Below the pieces are notes generated by a model. It worked only from the letters and a program-made list of their open reading frames with translations. It was not told the origin of the DNA and ran no database searches. From Glebionis coronaria (taxonomy: Eukaryota > Streptophyta > Magnoliopsida > Asterales > Asteraceae): a DNA stretch of 64,000 bases. The stretch spans positions 25,259,224 through 25,323,223 of the forward strand of contig CM046876.1 in assembly GCA_025667525.1 (NCBI GenBank), read 5' to 3'. This document shows, piece after piece, positions 1-12,300 of this stretch. Each line of letters starts with the position of its first letter. Position 1 is the stretch's first letter. The translations under genes and the position numbers were made by a program.

Positions 1-499
1 GGAGTACCCGAAAGTTAAATTTTATTTTATTTTATAAGCTTAGATGGTATTTGCTAATAATTCCAGTTACGGGCAAAGTCAGGCAACACTCTTGAGTCAC
101 ATCAATGATGAAAATATACAAACTCGTGACAGATTAAAGTCGAGTTAGAATTCTCCTTTATTTTTTCTACGTTATCTTTACGGTATTTACTTTTTTTTAT
201 TACTGATTTATTTATCAGCTGACTATTATATATAGGTGCGTAGTTTGTTTATCTTCAGTATCAAAAAACATTCAGGCACGTGGTTGCACGCGAGTAAGTT
301 TATTTTTTGAATGGGTTCTGAGATGTATAAGCTATAATGGTAGCACATTCCATTTATGGTTATGTCTTGTTAAATACACAAGAGAAAAAGTACGTGATTT
401 TATCGTTTAAAGATGAATTTAGCTAATCGGGGATTCCCGTTCGGCTTAAATATGTACTTGAAATGTATTTTAGAACAGACAATGCACCTTTCCAAATAT

Positions 500-607
500 G
501 TAATCGTTGCAGTTAGAGCAGACGAGAAAATCGCTTTGCAAGCACTGTTTAGCATGGGCTCTTGATCACATTGTTCATCCTGGTGATTGTGTTATATTTG
601 CTTGCAG
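500..607 (+). pseudogene. fragment of USP-domain receptor-like cytoplasmic kinase (decayed)
   Basis: Translation starts VIVAVRADEKIALQAL. After a frameshift near 540-545 it reads AWALDHIVHPGDCVIFACR. This pairs with the N-terminal adenine-nucleotide-hydrolase/USP-like segment of plant 'inactive protein kinase SELMODRAFT_444075-like' proteins, recognised from memory by VIVAVRA and the WALTHVV-PGDC motif. Only about 36 codons remain and the two halves are in different frames, so it cannot be functional. It is probably one captured exon. The identification rests on a short match and has not been tested by a search. Confidence 0.5.
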
Positions 608-887
608 AATATCCAGGCTTCAATTCAGGTGATTTTATCAGTTGTATATATTCTTTTTGTAAATTTTGTTTTATTAGTTGGTGATATGTAAATTTTGTTT
701 TATTAGTTGGTGAATGCGTTAAATTTTGTTACAAATCAAGTGATTGCAGGAATAGTGATGAGTGTTAATTTACTGGATAACACCTATAAGTTACACATTG
801 TATCCAAGGGTATTAATGAAGTGTATCAATAGGTTGCCTTTGTCTTTGGTGATCATCCCGATCTTCTTTGGTTAGTCCACAAGATTT

Positions 888-1095
888 TTGGCAGCTTCTG
901 AAGCTACATACCAAGCGTCTTTACGAAATTCTTATCAGTGCTATGATGAACAAAGCTCAGTTGCAGTTCCACTCAAACCAGGAAAAATGGATAAGAAACG
1001 GGCACAGATAGGATTACTGCATCAAGAAGAGCTGCTTTACAGGCTGATCGTTATTTCAATTTATGGAATCTCGCTTATGGGTTACAAGCTAAAAT
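888..1095 (+). pseudogene. exon-like open stretch, unidentified
   Basis: A 69-codon open frame reads AASEATYQASLRNSYQCYDE and continues to about 1095. In a neighbouring frame, around 1010-1095, the sequence gives a protein-like string (ITASRRAALQADRYFNLWNL). Composition and frame switching suggest a decayed exon rather than a gene. I do not recognise the family. It lies between the kinase-like fragment and other fragments of the same mosaic. Confidence 0.25.
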
Positions 1096-3308
1096 GATGT
1101 TTTGATAACTTCGACTATGCTGATTTTTTTTAATTAGTGTCGCGAAGCTTGACTTATATTCAGTTTCTTGGCTAACCACAACTTATTACAGTTGATATAA
1201 ATTTTTCTAATACTTGATTTATTTGTATTACAGCTGATAACATGGAGAAGGAGAACTTGCTTTAGATGCTAATGAAGGGCAATCACTACCACTCAGCGTC
1301 AGTGAAAAGTAATCACAAAGACTTTGCAGCGAATATCTATACTATGCCTTGAAGCCGTGGAACTGAAAATGTAGTAGTTACTCATATTAAGGATTTATCA
1401 AACTATGCATCAAGACATTCAGCAAGCATGGAATAAAGGTTAGCGATCAACTATAATATTATCTTAAGAAACCACGTGGATCAATTTATTTTATATTTCA
1501 GTCTGATACGCAAGCTGTGTTTTTGTATTTGTTAGTAGGAAACACGCGTTCAAGTTCATCTCTTATTCTTGAATTCAGCTAGCAAGTTAGTATTTTGTTT
1601 CGGTACGGTTGCTTCGTTCAGGAACTGAAGGCTCAATAGTTGGTGCATAAAATATGCTTTTGGTATTAGAAAGCGGTGATTCAAGCAGGATTGTGCTATG
1701 GCTGAAAGTAGTGCAATCGAGGTTCTTTTGCATCTTCTCAGATGTCAAAATACTAAGGCTACAAGGAAAAGACACAAAAAATTGTCATAAGAATACAATT
1801 TCCAGATCGACTTTGTGCTCGAAGTCAGTATATTTCTTTCTTGCCTACTTTATTTTTAGACAATCTATACTTGCCAACCTCGGACTTGGTTACATACTGC
1901 AAATAGAACTAAAATAAGTTATAATTTAGGTAAAACTAATTGATATGACAAGTTTGACCCATTTTATATGAATGGGTCCCTTAAGCATATGCTTATCTCT
2001 CACGTGTAAATTAAAATAGAGGTAAAAATTGAATTGGATCGTAAGTAGGAAAAATGTTCCTTTAGGACTATTAGCCACTATTAATTTTTAAGCATATAGT
2101 TTTAACTATTTAAGTAGTCATTAGAATACACACTATGTATAACAACTATGCAAGAACAAGTCTACTTTACCTTCCAATTTATATTAGCCAATTGTTTGCA
2201 AACTACTCATCACCATTCTAACTTACACACGTATTGACTTTTATCATTGCAGTTTTTGTTGTAAGTAATATGTTACTTGATGCAATCTTTATCTGGTGTA
2301 ATGCTTTGCAATACAATATTACAAATTACATTTTGGGTCAACCTATTTGAATACATTTTTACCGACTAACCCGTATGCTTTTTCTGTGCGAGTGCCCCTT
2401 TTTCACTTTTAGCTTAAAATTTTACAATACGCTATCGTGAAGTTGATACTTGTGTGAGAGAATACTAGAAAATAAGGTATATAAGAGAATCTCATATCAT
2501 AGTTTATAATCAGACATTAACATACATAATTCATAGGGTATCTAAAGAGTACTAAAAAAATATCTTATCAACTCTAATTTCTATAATTTGGTGGAAATTT
2601 TTTGCAATGACCCGTTTTATTTTTACATCAAATATTGGAATCTAATTGTGTGTTGAACGGTATGGGTGGCCATGCGTATGAAGTTAGCATTGTTGCTCAA
2701 TTTCTTCTGAATGAATCACGATTTCTGCTGTAATATGTTCTGTAATTGTGGTGGTTATGGTATTACGCGTTGTGGTTGCTGTCTATTGGTCATTTGATGC
2801 ATCAATTCATCAGCAGATTCTGCATCTATTTATAATTTTTTTAGTTGTATCTGCTTAAGATGCCACTTGGCCGGATATATTTCGATTTTGTTAGTTCGAA
2901 ATCTGAGTACTGAACCATATAATGCTTTATTATATATTTCACGGGCGGCCTTCTACGCGATTTAATGTTGTAAGTTTTGGCTTGATGTGCTGTGATATCG
3001 TGTAGTAGTTTTTGAATTATGGTGTAATCTGCACCATAATATTAGGTTTGAACATTAATATTAACTTTACATCTCTCCATGCTACATATTAGTATTAAGT
3101 TTACATACTTTGCAATGTGATACGCTCTAAGGATAGACATCAGCTATTTGTTTTAATGAACCAACAGATCTAAGTTGTGGCAACTTGGTTAACTGTTCAA
3201 GATTCATATAGTGCAATGTAAGTTTTACTCACTAATTGGTGGCGGAAAAGTGGCCTCTTATCTATATTGTCCAACATAAAATCGTTGTACTCTTTTGGGT
3301 TCAGGAAA

Positions 3309-3838
3309 AATGGCAGTAATGCAGTTTAGAGATGCCTGCGAGTGGCAACTATCGAATTAAAACAAGGTCCAAGTCAAAACGGTTTTGATTAGGGTTGACC
3401 CACGTACTTTCTTTTATACAGTTTTTTAAAATTTAAAATATATGTGTAATAGTAATGATTTAAATGTACTGGCTAACTGTTTATACATGGAACGAACTTT
3501 GTTCTTATTTTATTTTGGGTAGCCAACTTATTGTAGACCATAAAAAACTTATTGTAGACCATAAATAACATACATGTGTTACGTAATATCTCATTTCAAA
3601 AATGATCTAATCCAATAATGGCTGTAATGTAGCATAAATATACCTGCGAGTGTCGGCTATCGAATTAAAACAGGGTCCGAATCCAAACGGTTCGATTAGG
3701 GTTGACCCATGTGCTTTCATTTTACAGCTTTTAAAAATTTCTTTATAATAAAAATAGTTTAAATGTATGGGCTAATTGCTTATAGAGGTAATGAACTTTG
3801 TTCTTTTTTATTTTGAGTAGCCAACTTATTGTAGGCCA
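3309..3838. repeat. diverged direct duplication, about 230-bp units
   Basis: The segments 3309-3543 and 3617-3838 are recognisably the same sequence. Both contain CCTGCGAGTG, then TATCGAATTAAAACA, AGGGTTGACCCA and, near their ends, AGCCAACTTATTGTAG. They differ by many substitutions and small indels, so the duplication is old. It has no coding potential. Confidence 0.7.
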
Positions 3839-4026
3839 AAGAATCAATAAATTATCTAAGATAGCTTTCTGGTGGCATCTTAGAACCACATTAGCAATAA
3901 AGTTAAGTTGATATACAAAACATTAATGGTTAATTTCTAACAAAGGGAAAAGTAATTGGTTACGTGTTGGTTTCCTCATCAATATATGCTTCTAGATCAA
4001 AACGAACAAACCAACACCATATCTCT

Positions 4027-4102
4027 AGATCTGTGAGCTCGGAATTGGAAAGAGCACCTGGGATATCTCAGGGGGTTGGTGGTTCGAATCCACCCGGATC
4101 TG
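4027..4102 (+). other. tRNA-like sequence (pseudo-tRNA or SINE head)
   Basis: The segment folds close to a tRNA cloverleaf. The acceptor strands 4027-4033 and 4095-4101 pair over 7 bp with one G-U. The D-arm GCTC/GAGC encloses an A-box-like element. The T-arm GGTGG-TTCGAAT-CCACC (4078-4094) has a perfect 5-bp stem and a canonical B box. The anticodon arm is defective: position 33 is not T, and the stem has a mismatch and a wobble. A functional tRNA is therefore unlikely. A tRNA pseudogene or the 5' head of a tRNA-derived SINE fits best, and no clear SINE tail was delimited. Confidence 0.5.
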
Positions 4103-4625
4103 TCACCTGATAAAGGTGTCGCTATTGGTGTTAAAGAATAATTTAAATACATACTAGCAGATTTATGGGTTAGTCTCTGATTCTTCCCATTGCGCGAGAA
4201 TGAACCCTTATCCATTTTGGGAGAAAGGACTCTCAACATAAATTCAAGTTTTGATACCAACAAATATGAGCAACAAATTTGTTGGTTACCCGTCCTATTG
4301 TGGGATTACTGTTTTCCTTCCACGGCTTTTGAAAGCCTTTATTGCTCGAGAACTCAGTTTGTAGGCAGCATGGTAACACGACAATCATCACGACTGAAAT
4401 GTACCACAACAGTGATGCTCTAACAGGTATAACTGATTATTTTATGGAGTGTGCATATTTACACCAGGTATTTAAAAGATCATAAAGAAAACCTTCATCA
4501 TCTATCAATAAAGTTGGCTAAATATAGATATTGTTCATTGTAGTGCTTCTGTAGGTGTATGTTCATATCAGCAATAGTCAATTGTATTACGTCTTAATCT
4601 TTGATTTGATTTACTTTTTATGTAG

Positions 4626-5040
4626 CTTTCTATGAAATTTTGGAACGTAAGGCCTCTGCTCATCCTTTTGAAAACATTCAATCATTTTTGCCTCCAGACT
4701 CTTGGCTTGGTTTGCACCATGCTCCTGGTATAACTTTGGATATTTTCTTGAGAGTTGAGATGGTTCTATTTTGTAAAATTCAGTCTTCCCTATCGAGGTT
4801 CTTTTTAAAATTATGATAATTTTATGTTTCAGAAAAGATTTAATATTTGCTGTTATTTTGTAGATATTTGTATCTTATTTCTGTAATTTAAGAGATAATT
4901 TTGGCAAAGAAATCCCTAATAACTTCAAACTTGGTTTGCAGAGGAAATGATATGTCGAGTCCTCCACGACATACATGTGGATCTTTTAGACAGACTGGTG
5001 ATTGTACGACGAGAAACATATGGTCGTGCTGAGATGGTTC
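4626..5040 (+). pseudogene. two exon-like pieces, unidentified protein
   Basis: Positions 4626-4727 read YEILERKASAHPFENIQSFL followed by PPDSWLGLHHAPG. After about 210 bp of T-rich, intron-like DNA, 4943-5043 reads EEMICRVLHDIHVDLLDRLV and onward. The pattern of a protein-like stretch, an AG-ending T-rich intron and a second protein-like stretch suggests two consecutive exons of a captured plant gene. I do not recognise the protein. Confidence 0.3.
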
Positions 5041-5901
5041 GGGTATATACACCAGTTGCTATACGAGACTGATTTATTGAAGTTAGCTCACTATAAGCTT
5101 CTATTATGTCTCTGATATGCTAAGTTATAACTTTAACATCATTATTTACATCGGTCATTCCAGCATTATAACCGTTTCCTGATGGTATTGGTTCTTGTGG
5201 GCCAATATCTAACTGTTTTCAGTTGAACTACATGTTAGTAGGACTGCTTTTCCAACATTATCAGTAGGTCTGGAGTCTGGAGTCATTTTGATGACTATGT
5301 GTAAGGGTGGCGAAATGGGTGGACTGGATGGGTATGGGCAGTGGGTTAAATAGACGTTGGTCCGTGGACTAAATGGACAATTTTTAATATTTGGACTAAA
5401 TTGACTTATTTAATTTTACAACTCTTTTACCATTATATTCAACCTATACCTTTTAAAATCGAGGTGTTCATTATTTTAACATATTGATTTTTTTAAGGAA
5501 AGTTCAAACATTATTCCCTGAAGTCTATTTATAAGCAACATATAAGTACTCACTTTTAAGCAGAAGCGTAAGCGAAAAACATAAGCAATCCCAAACACCC
5601 CCTTGATACTTGAAGTTGCAATAGTTTCTGTTATTGTTGAGTTGGCTCTTTTTAAATGCCTGACAGGATTCCCGTTTAATCTTTTTCAACTGTTTTATTT
5701 ACCATTATTGATTGCTTAGATGTTTCAACGGCTGAAGTTTATGTAAAGGATTTGATTGTCAAGGGTGGCACTTGGTCAATCCATAAATTTGGGCTAATGA
5801 ATAATATGTAATCCATGTTGTCATTATTTACATTGAACTCAAAATGTAGGGTGTTACCCAATTCATGAGCAATTGGGTCTCATCCTTTCTCTGTATCACT
5901 A

Positions 5902-6085
5902 GGAGGTATTGACAAGCATGTGATCGAGAGATTCAAGAAGGAAGCTGCTGAGATGAACAAATGTTCATTCAAGTACGCATAGGTTCTTGACAAAGGCAAA
6001 CTAAAGGCTGAGGGTGAACGTGGTATTACCATCAATATTGCCTTGAAGAAGTTTGAGACCGCAAAGTACTATTCTACATGTGAAA
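5902..6085 (+). pseudogene. EF-1alpha exon fragment with nonsense mutation
   Basis: The translation [20 protein letters not shown] continues into CSFKYA, a TAG stop, then VLDKGKLKAEGERGITINIA. This corresponds to the N-terminal GTPase-domain region of plant translation elongation factor 1-alpha, just after the P-loop. The TAG at 5980-5982 replaces the conserved Trp of KYAWVLDK, and a second conserved Trp (IALWKFE) is Lys. The upstream P-loop exon and the rest of the gene are absent. This is a captured fragment, not a gene. Confidence 0.85.
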
Positions 6086-6236
6086 TACTGAATAGCTATA
6101 AGGACCTGAATATATTGAGAGTCTACAAATCCGATAATCACTTATTGCCTGTTGCCATTCAATCACTTTTTACTAACTTATTTCAGTTTTCAGACGTGAT
6201 AAGTTAATAATTTCCTCCATAACGCAAAGGCAAACA

Positions 6237-6351
6237 CCCCTATGGCGACAAGATATGTTGGTATACATGCTTTCCAATTGGTCACAGGTATGAATCCTTG
6301 CAGACGGCGTTAGCTCTCCACACGGCCATGAGTAATTTGAGGCAGATGTAG
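6237..6351 (+). pseudogene. exon-like open stretch, unidentified
   Basis: The frame starting near 6240 reads PYGDKICWYTCFPIGHRYES and continues with LQTALALHTAMSNLRQM before a stop. It looks like a conserved protein exon but I cannot assign it. It follows the EF-1alpha fragment by about 150 bp and belongs to the same mosaic of fragments. Confidence 0.25.
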
Positions 6352-7582
6352 TGACTTAAGAATGCGATAAACTAATCACTATTACATTGCCTGTAATTCA
6401 GTATTCCAATCAGGTTTTTAACATTTTCTAAAGGTATTACATTCTTTTACTTAAGTTCTTTAATTGGAAAATTACGCGTCTTCGTCATGGTTCTGCATAA
6501 AATATGTTTGAATCTTACGTCGACTCTTCCATGTGTATCAGAGAATATTTTTTGATTCCACTCCACTTTCAAGATTGGGTGAGTGTATTAAGCATTTAAG
6601 CTCATTCTGGCATTCAAAGTCTTATATACAGTGGCATTTTAAAATAGATAAAACCATCACAACATGTATAGTTTATGTTACCCTTGCAATACCATTACGT
6701 CAATTTACTAAACTAATTAGTCGAATCATGTAAGTTAACAATTATCTATATTTTTAAATAAATAACTTATATAGCTTCATGATGCAAATATAAGTTTGGT
6801 TCATATATGTAAATATCTTATCTAAGGTGACTTTAATTTGATGGTATGGTCATACACTATGTATTTAAGATGAAGATATAATGTATCGAGTCAGAGCTGA
6901 CTGTGGTTAAACAAAGGAAATTCAAAGTTCATCGTTGGTAAAAGAAGCCACTCCTAACAATGACATTCATCAAGGTGCTCATGATGCTCAAGCAGAGATT
7001 TGCGAGAAAAATATGTCGATGAGCCATCAAAAGTTTTTCTCAAAGGGAAGATGGGAAAGAAGAAGGGTCAAATAAGCATATATTATTTGTTTATTTTTAT
7101 CCCAAAAATTATGAAAGAATCATAAAATACAAAATGATTTGTTGACTTACTTAAAAAAGATATTCAAGGTTATACTTTTTAACTAAAACATTATTAAAAT
7201 ACAAATGTTTAGTATATTGAGTATTTAAATATTAAGAAAACACACGAGAAACAACATTTATACTAAATACGCAATAGATCACAAGACAACTTTTGTTTAT
7301 TTCAAAAAAGAAAAATAATATGGATAACATAGAAACAAATAAGCTTTTATCACAAATATAAAATTTCAAAATTTTCATACAAAATTATATACTTTAGAAA
7401 AAAATAAAAGTAAAAAACATTACCCATATCTAATCAAATATTGTCATAGAGTATGAATTTTTAGGTGTAAAACAAATATTTACGTACATAAAATACATAA
7501 ATATCAATCAGAAGTCATACCCGTCAGTCAAACGTTACAAATAAATATTTACCAAATAAAAAAAACGACAATCAGAAGTCAT

Positions 7583-7797
<215 letters not shown>

Positions 7798-9154
7798 GAC
7801 TCTTCCTGATGGTTATAATAGTAAGTCTAAGGTGTGCAAGTTGAATAAATCTTTGTATGGTCTTAAACAAGAACCAAGGTAGTGGAATGCTAAGTTAACT
7901 GCTGCCTTGGCTGAGCATGGTTTTGAGTAAAGTAAGTTTGATTACTCTTAATACATTAAGAATAAAGATGATATACTCATTGCTTTGTTGGTTTATGTTG
8001 ATGACATTATGGTAACTGATAATGACGAAAAAGAGATTAACAATTTCAAACAGTTTTTGAAAATTATGTTTCTTATTAAATATCTGGGTGAGCTCAAGTA
8101 TTTTTGGGTATTAAAGTTTTTAGGAATTAAAAAGGTTTATGCAAAATGAAATAATGTATGGAACTTATTCATGAATATGGTCTTGTAGCTGCTAAACCTA
8201 TTGATATTCTTTTCCTAAAAATTCTGTGTTGGGTCACATTGAATCTGATGATGATAGGTATTTGGTTCATTTTACTAGTTATCAAAAACTTGTTGGAAAA
8301 TTGATATATTTGACTAATACCATACCTGACATTAGCTATTTTGTGCATTATTTAAGTCAGCACATGCATAGTCTTTTGTAGTCTCATATGAAAGCTTCTC
8401 TTAGGGTTTTAAGATATCCTAAGGGTTCTCCTTGTCTTGTTATTCAGTTTGATAATACTTCTGATCTTAGACTGCTGTTTATTCTGATGCTGATTGGGTT
8501 AAGTGTCCTAAAAAAAGAAAGTCTGTGACTAGTTTTTGTGATTTTCTGGGTAATACTTTGATATCTTGGAAAAGTATGAAACAAACCACTGTTACTAAAA
8601 GCTCTACTAAGGCTGAGTATAGAAGCATGGCTTTTGCTATATGTGAAGTTATATGGTTGGATAATCTGTTGCACAGTATTAAGTTACCTTGTATGTATCC
8701 CGTTGAGATATATTTTGATAACTCATAAGCCATACAATTGGCAGCTAATCTTGTGTTTCATGAGAGATTTAAACATTTTGAAATTGATGTTCATTTTGTT
8801 ATAGAAAAATTTCTACTAGTGCTATTAAACATTTTAAGGTTCATTCTAATATGCAAGTTGCAGATTTGTTCACAAAATGTTTGGGTGTTGTTCAACATAA
8901 GTTTTTGTGTGGAAAGTTGGGTTTGGTTAATATGTTTGCAGGTACACAATTTGATTGCATTGGATTCAAAAAAGGGACTTACATTAGGTTTGAAGAAAAG
9001 TATTGAGAATACAAGGGTCAATATAGGTCAAACCAAATGTAAGGGACTAAAAGTGGAAAGTAGTAGAACTAAAAAAGCAGGGACTACTTCTGCCATTGTC
9101 TAAAGTTGAAAGGTGTGACTTGTGTAACCATAAACATGAGCTCAGGTTATATAG
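7798..9154 (+). pseudogene. old Copia element E: RT and RNase H remnant plus 3' end
   Basis: The decayed Copia pol C-terminal half is read on the plus strand. RT pieces include [17 protein letters not shown] and LLVYVDDIMV (7990-8015, catalytic YVDD retained). RNase H pieces include SWKSMKQTTVTKSSTKAEYR (8570-8632), YFDNS before a stop, and NLVFHERFKHFEIDVHFV. There are many stops and frameshifts. Gag, protease, integrase and the 5' LTR are absent, and the left side is cut by the TA tract and Helitron end. After the pol remnant (about 8950-9154) comes noncoding sequence that is probably the 3' tail and the start of a 3' LTR. Element D is inserted there. Confidence 0.8.
9150..9154. repeat. target-site duplication of element D (left copy)
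   Basis: TATAG directly abuts the left LTR of element D and is repeated at 13898-13902 directly after the right LTR. Five base pairs is the usual Copia TSD length. Confidence 0.9.
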
Positions 9155-9323
9155 TAAAGAATTTCTATTCTTTATTAGATGATTTGATAATATTACATAA
9201 TACAAGGAATGAGAATATATACAGCTCCTATCCCATCAATCAACTAAAATTAAGGAGCTAATTAAGCCACTATATATGGATGATATACATGAGTAAATAA
9301 GGAAAATATTTTGAAATCCTATA
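9155..9323 (-). repeat. 3' LTR of Copia element D (169 bp)
   Basis: By eye it is identical over all 169 bp to 13729-13897. In element orientation (minus strand) it starts TATAGGATTTC and ends TTCTTTA, so the termini are TA...TA rather than TG...CA. The polypurine tract lies just inside it at 9324-9336 (TTGAGGGGGAG on the minus strand). A TATATA stretch near 9275-9282 could serve as the promoter. Confidence 0.93.
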
Positions 9324-9330
9324 CTCCCCC

Positions 9331-12300
9331 TCAAGGTGGAGCATGTAAATTTTGCATGCCCAGCTTGCCAACTAGAGATTCAAACTGTTGTAGACCCAAG
9401 GCTTTAGTAAAGAGGTCTGCAACTTGCATCTTTGTGTGAATGGGAAGAGGGACAACTTCATGTGAATCAACTCGTTCTCGAACGAAGTAGCAATCCATTT
9501 CAACGTGTTTAGTTCGTTCATGAAAAACTGGGTTAGTAGCAATGTTGCGAGCAGCTTGATTGTCGCAGTAGATAGGTGTGGGCCCAATTTGCTTGACTTC
9601 AAGTTTATCTAAGAGCCACCGCATCCAGATTATTTCACTGACTGTAGCAGCCATTGCACGATATTCCGCTTCAGCCGACGATCGAGATACAACCGTATGT
9701 TTCTTCGATTTCCAAGAAATGGGAGCCCCTCCCAAAAGCAAAAGATATCCCGTTCGAGACCTTCGAGTAAAGGGACACCCAAGCCAGTCCGCATCACAAT
9801 ATGTGATGAGATTCGTTCCTCCTTGTTTCGGAAAGAGAACACCGAGTCCAGGAGTGATTTTCAGATATCTCAAAACTCTTGTTGCTGCATCTAGATGATC
9901 TTGTCGTGGATCCGATACAAATTGACTCAAGACATTCACGACATATGTAAGATCCGGTCTAGTAGCTTGTAGATAGAGCAGCTTACCAACCAATCGGCGA
10001 TACTTAGATGCATCAACCCGTGGTTCTTCACTTTCCTTGCTAAGTTTCAAGTTTTGTTCCATTGGAAAAAAACATGGTTTACACCCTAGCATTCCAGTGT
10101 CTTCAAGTATGTCTAGAATGTATTTTCTCTGACTTAAAACTAAACCATCTTTTGTACGAGCCACTTCTATGCCGAGAAAATATTTTAAAGGACCAAGATC
10201 CTTTATACTAAATTTCTTGTTAAGGAAAGCTTTGGTTTCTTTGATTCTATGCAGATCATTTCCCACGATGATAATGTCGTCAACGTATATAAGAATGGCA
10301 ATGAAGACATTGTCTTGTTTGTATATAAAAAGAGAATGATCCGCATGAGATTGTTCAAACTTGAGTTGAGTTAGTACGGATGTGAGTTTTTGGTACCAGT
10401 TTCTTGAGGCTTGCTTTAGACCGTAAAGAGACTTCTTTAACTTGCACGCTTTGGTACCTCCCCCCTTTTCGTAGCCCTCCGGTATCTTCATGTAAACTTC
10501 TTCGTTTAAGTCACCATGCAAGAAAGCATTGTTAACATCTAACTGGTGAACAATCCAATCTCTTTTAACTGCAACAGTAAGAAGAGTCCTTAAAGTTACC
10601 AACTTTGCGACTGGTGCAAACGTGTCATGATAATCGACCCCCTCCATTTGAGTGCAGCCCTTTGCAACGAGTCTCGCCTTGTATCTTTCTATTTCACCAT
10701 TTGGCTTATACTTGATTTTGTAAACCCATTTGGAATCAATGGGTTTCTTTCCACTTGGTAATTCTTCAATGGACCATGTTTCATTTTCTTCCAAAGCTTC
10801 TATTTCCTTTTGCATTGCAGCTCTCCAATTCGGGTCATGAACTGCTTGATTAAAAGACTTTGGCTCATCATTAGAAGTGATGGCTGCCAAGAAGGCTTTG
10901 TGAGATTTTGAAAACTTTTCATAAGAAACAAAGTTAGCCAAGGGATATACCGTCGAGGACTCTTGATTTGAGGCGGGCTGCGAGTGGTCTATAGACGGAG
11001 GGAGCTTGACTTCGTAATCTTGCAAGTGCTTGGGTCTCGACCTAGTTCTCTTTTCTCTTCCTTGGTTAACATCAACATCCCCTTCATTATGGTCATGATT
11101 GGTTTCGACACCTTCAACTTCGGTATCAACGTTAACTTCCTCCACAGGTTGTCTTTCTTCTTCATTTGTGAATTCAACTGCGGACCCATCAACATTTGGC
11201 CCTTCTTCATTGGTGGTATCATTACTGGTTTCTCTTGGCTCAATCTGTATTTCTTCAACATCATATGGTACATCTATATCAGCGCCACCTCTTTCTTTGT
11301 TTTTATTGACATTAATGCTAAAAGGAAAGGCATTTTCAGCAAACTTGACATCCCTTGAAACAATTATTTTATTATGGCTCGGGTCATAAATTTTGTAACC
11401 TTTCGTCCCATGTGGATAACCCACAAGCACTCCTGGTCGTCCTCGTATTTCAAATTTATCACCTTTGGTTTCTGTGCTACAATAGTAAACCAAACATCCA
11501 AAAACTTTCATGTGGTCATAGTTGGGCTTATGACCATATAACAGTTCGTATGGCGTTTTGCCTCCTATGATTTTCGAAGGCAACCTATTTATGATATAAG
11601 TTGCCGTCAACACGCATTCACCCCAAAATCTTGCTGGAAGACTTGCTTCAACCTTTAAAGCCCTAGAAACTTCAAGTAAGTGTCGGTGTTTCCGTTCCAC
11701 AACCCCGTTTTGTTGCGGCGTATGTGGACAAGTAGTTTCTAAGAGTATTCCTTGGTCGGCATAAAAACTCATCATTTGATTGGAAGTGAATTCACCACCA
11801 TTGTCGCACCTTATTCTTTTAATATTCTTTTCGAATTGAGTTTTGACCATCTTGTGAAAATCAATCAAACATGTACTGGCTTCATGTTTGTGTTTGAGAA
11901 GAAAAACCCAAACGGCTCTACTGTAATCGTCAACAATGGTCAAAAAATAACTCGCCCTCGAAAAAGAAGGTGTACGATATTTACCCCATATGTCACAATG
12001 TATTAAATCAAAACAAGCATTTGTTTTTGTGATACTAGAAGGAAATGGTTGTCTAGTAAGTTTGGATTTAGCACAGGAATCACAAATATGATCTTTGTTC
12101 CTAAAAGAAATGTTTCTAAGGAAACTTATTTGGTTCAACTTCTCTCCACTAGCATGTCCCAACCTCTTGTGCCATATATCAACCTTTGACATCAAAGCCT
12201 TCCTCTTCATTTCAAGCATTCCCATCCGATATAGACCATTCTTGCATCTACCCGCTCCAATCAAGCTCCTCGAAGCTAGGTCCTGCATGACAAAAAAATC

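Larger units (their letters stand above)
1..7582. other. AT-rich region with decayed gene fragments, probable Helitron body
   Basis: No intact gene is visible here. The stretch is AT-rich and contains several short protein-coding fragments from unrelated genes, each broken by stops or frameshifts (listed separately), separated by intron-like DNA. It ends at a sequence with the form of a Helitron 3' terminus. A mosaic of unrelated exon fragments before such a terminus is typical of gene-capturing plant Helitrons. No 5' Helitron end (TC start) was identified and it may lie left of the window. Apart from the listed pieces I see nothing interpretable at about 1320-3300 or 6360-7500. Confidence 0.4.

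Noticed and set aside
4027..4102. Functional tRNA gene
   Set aside because: The anticodon arm lacks T33 and has a mismatch and a wobble; recorded as tRNA-like only.
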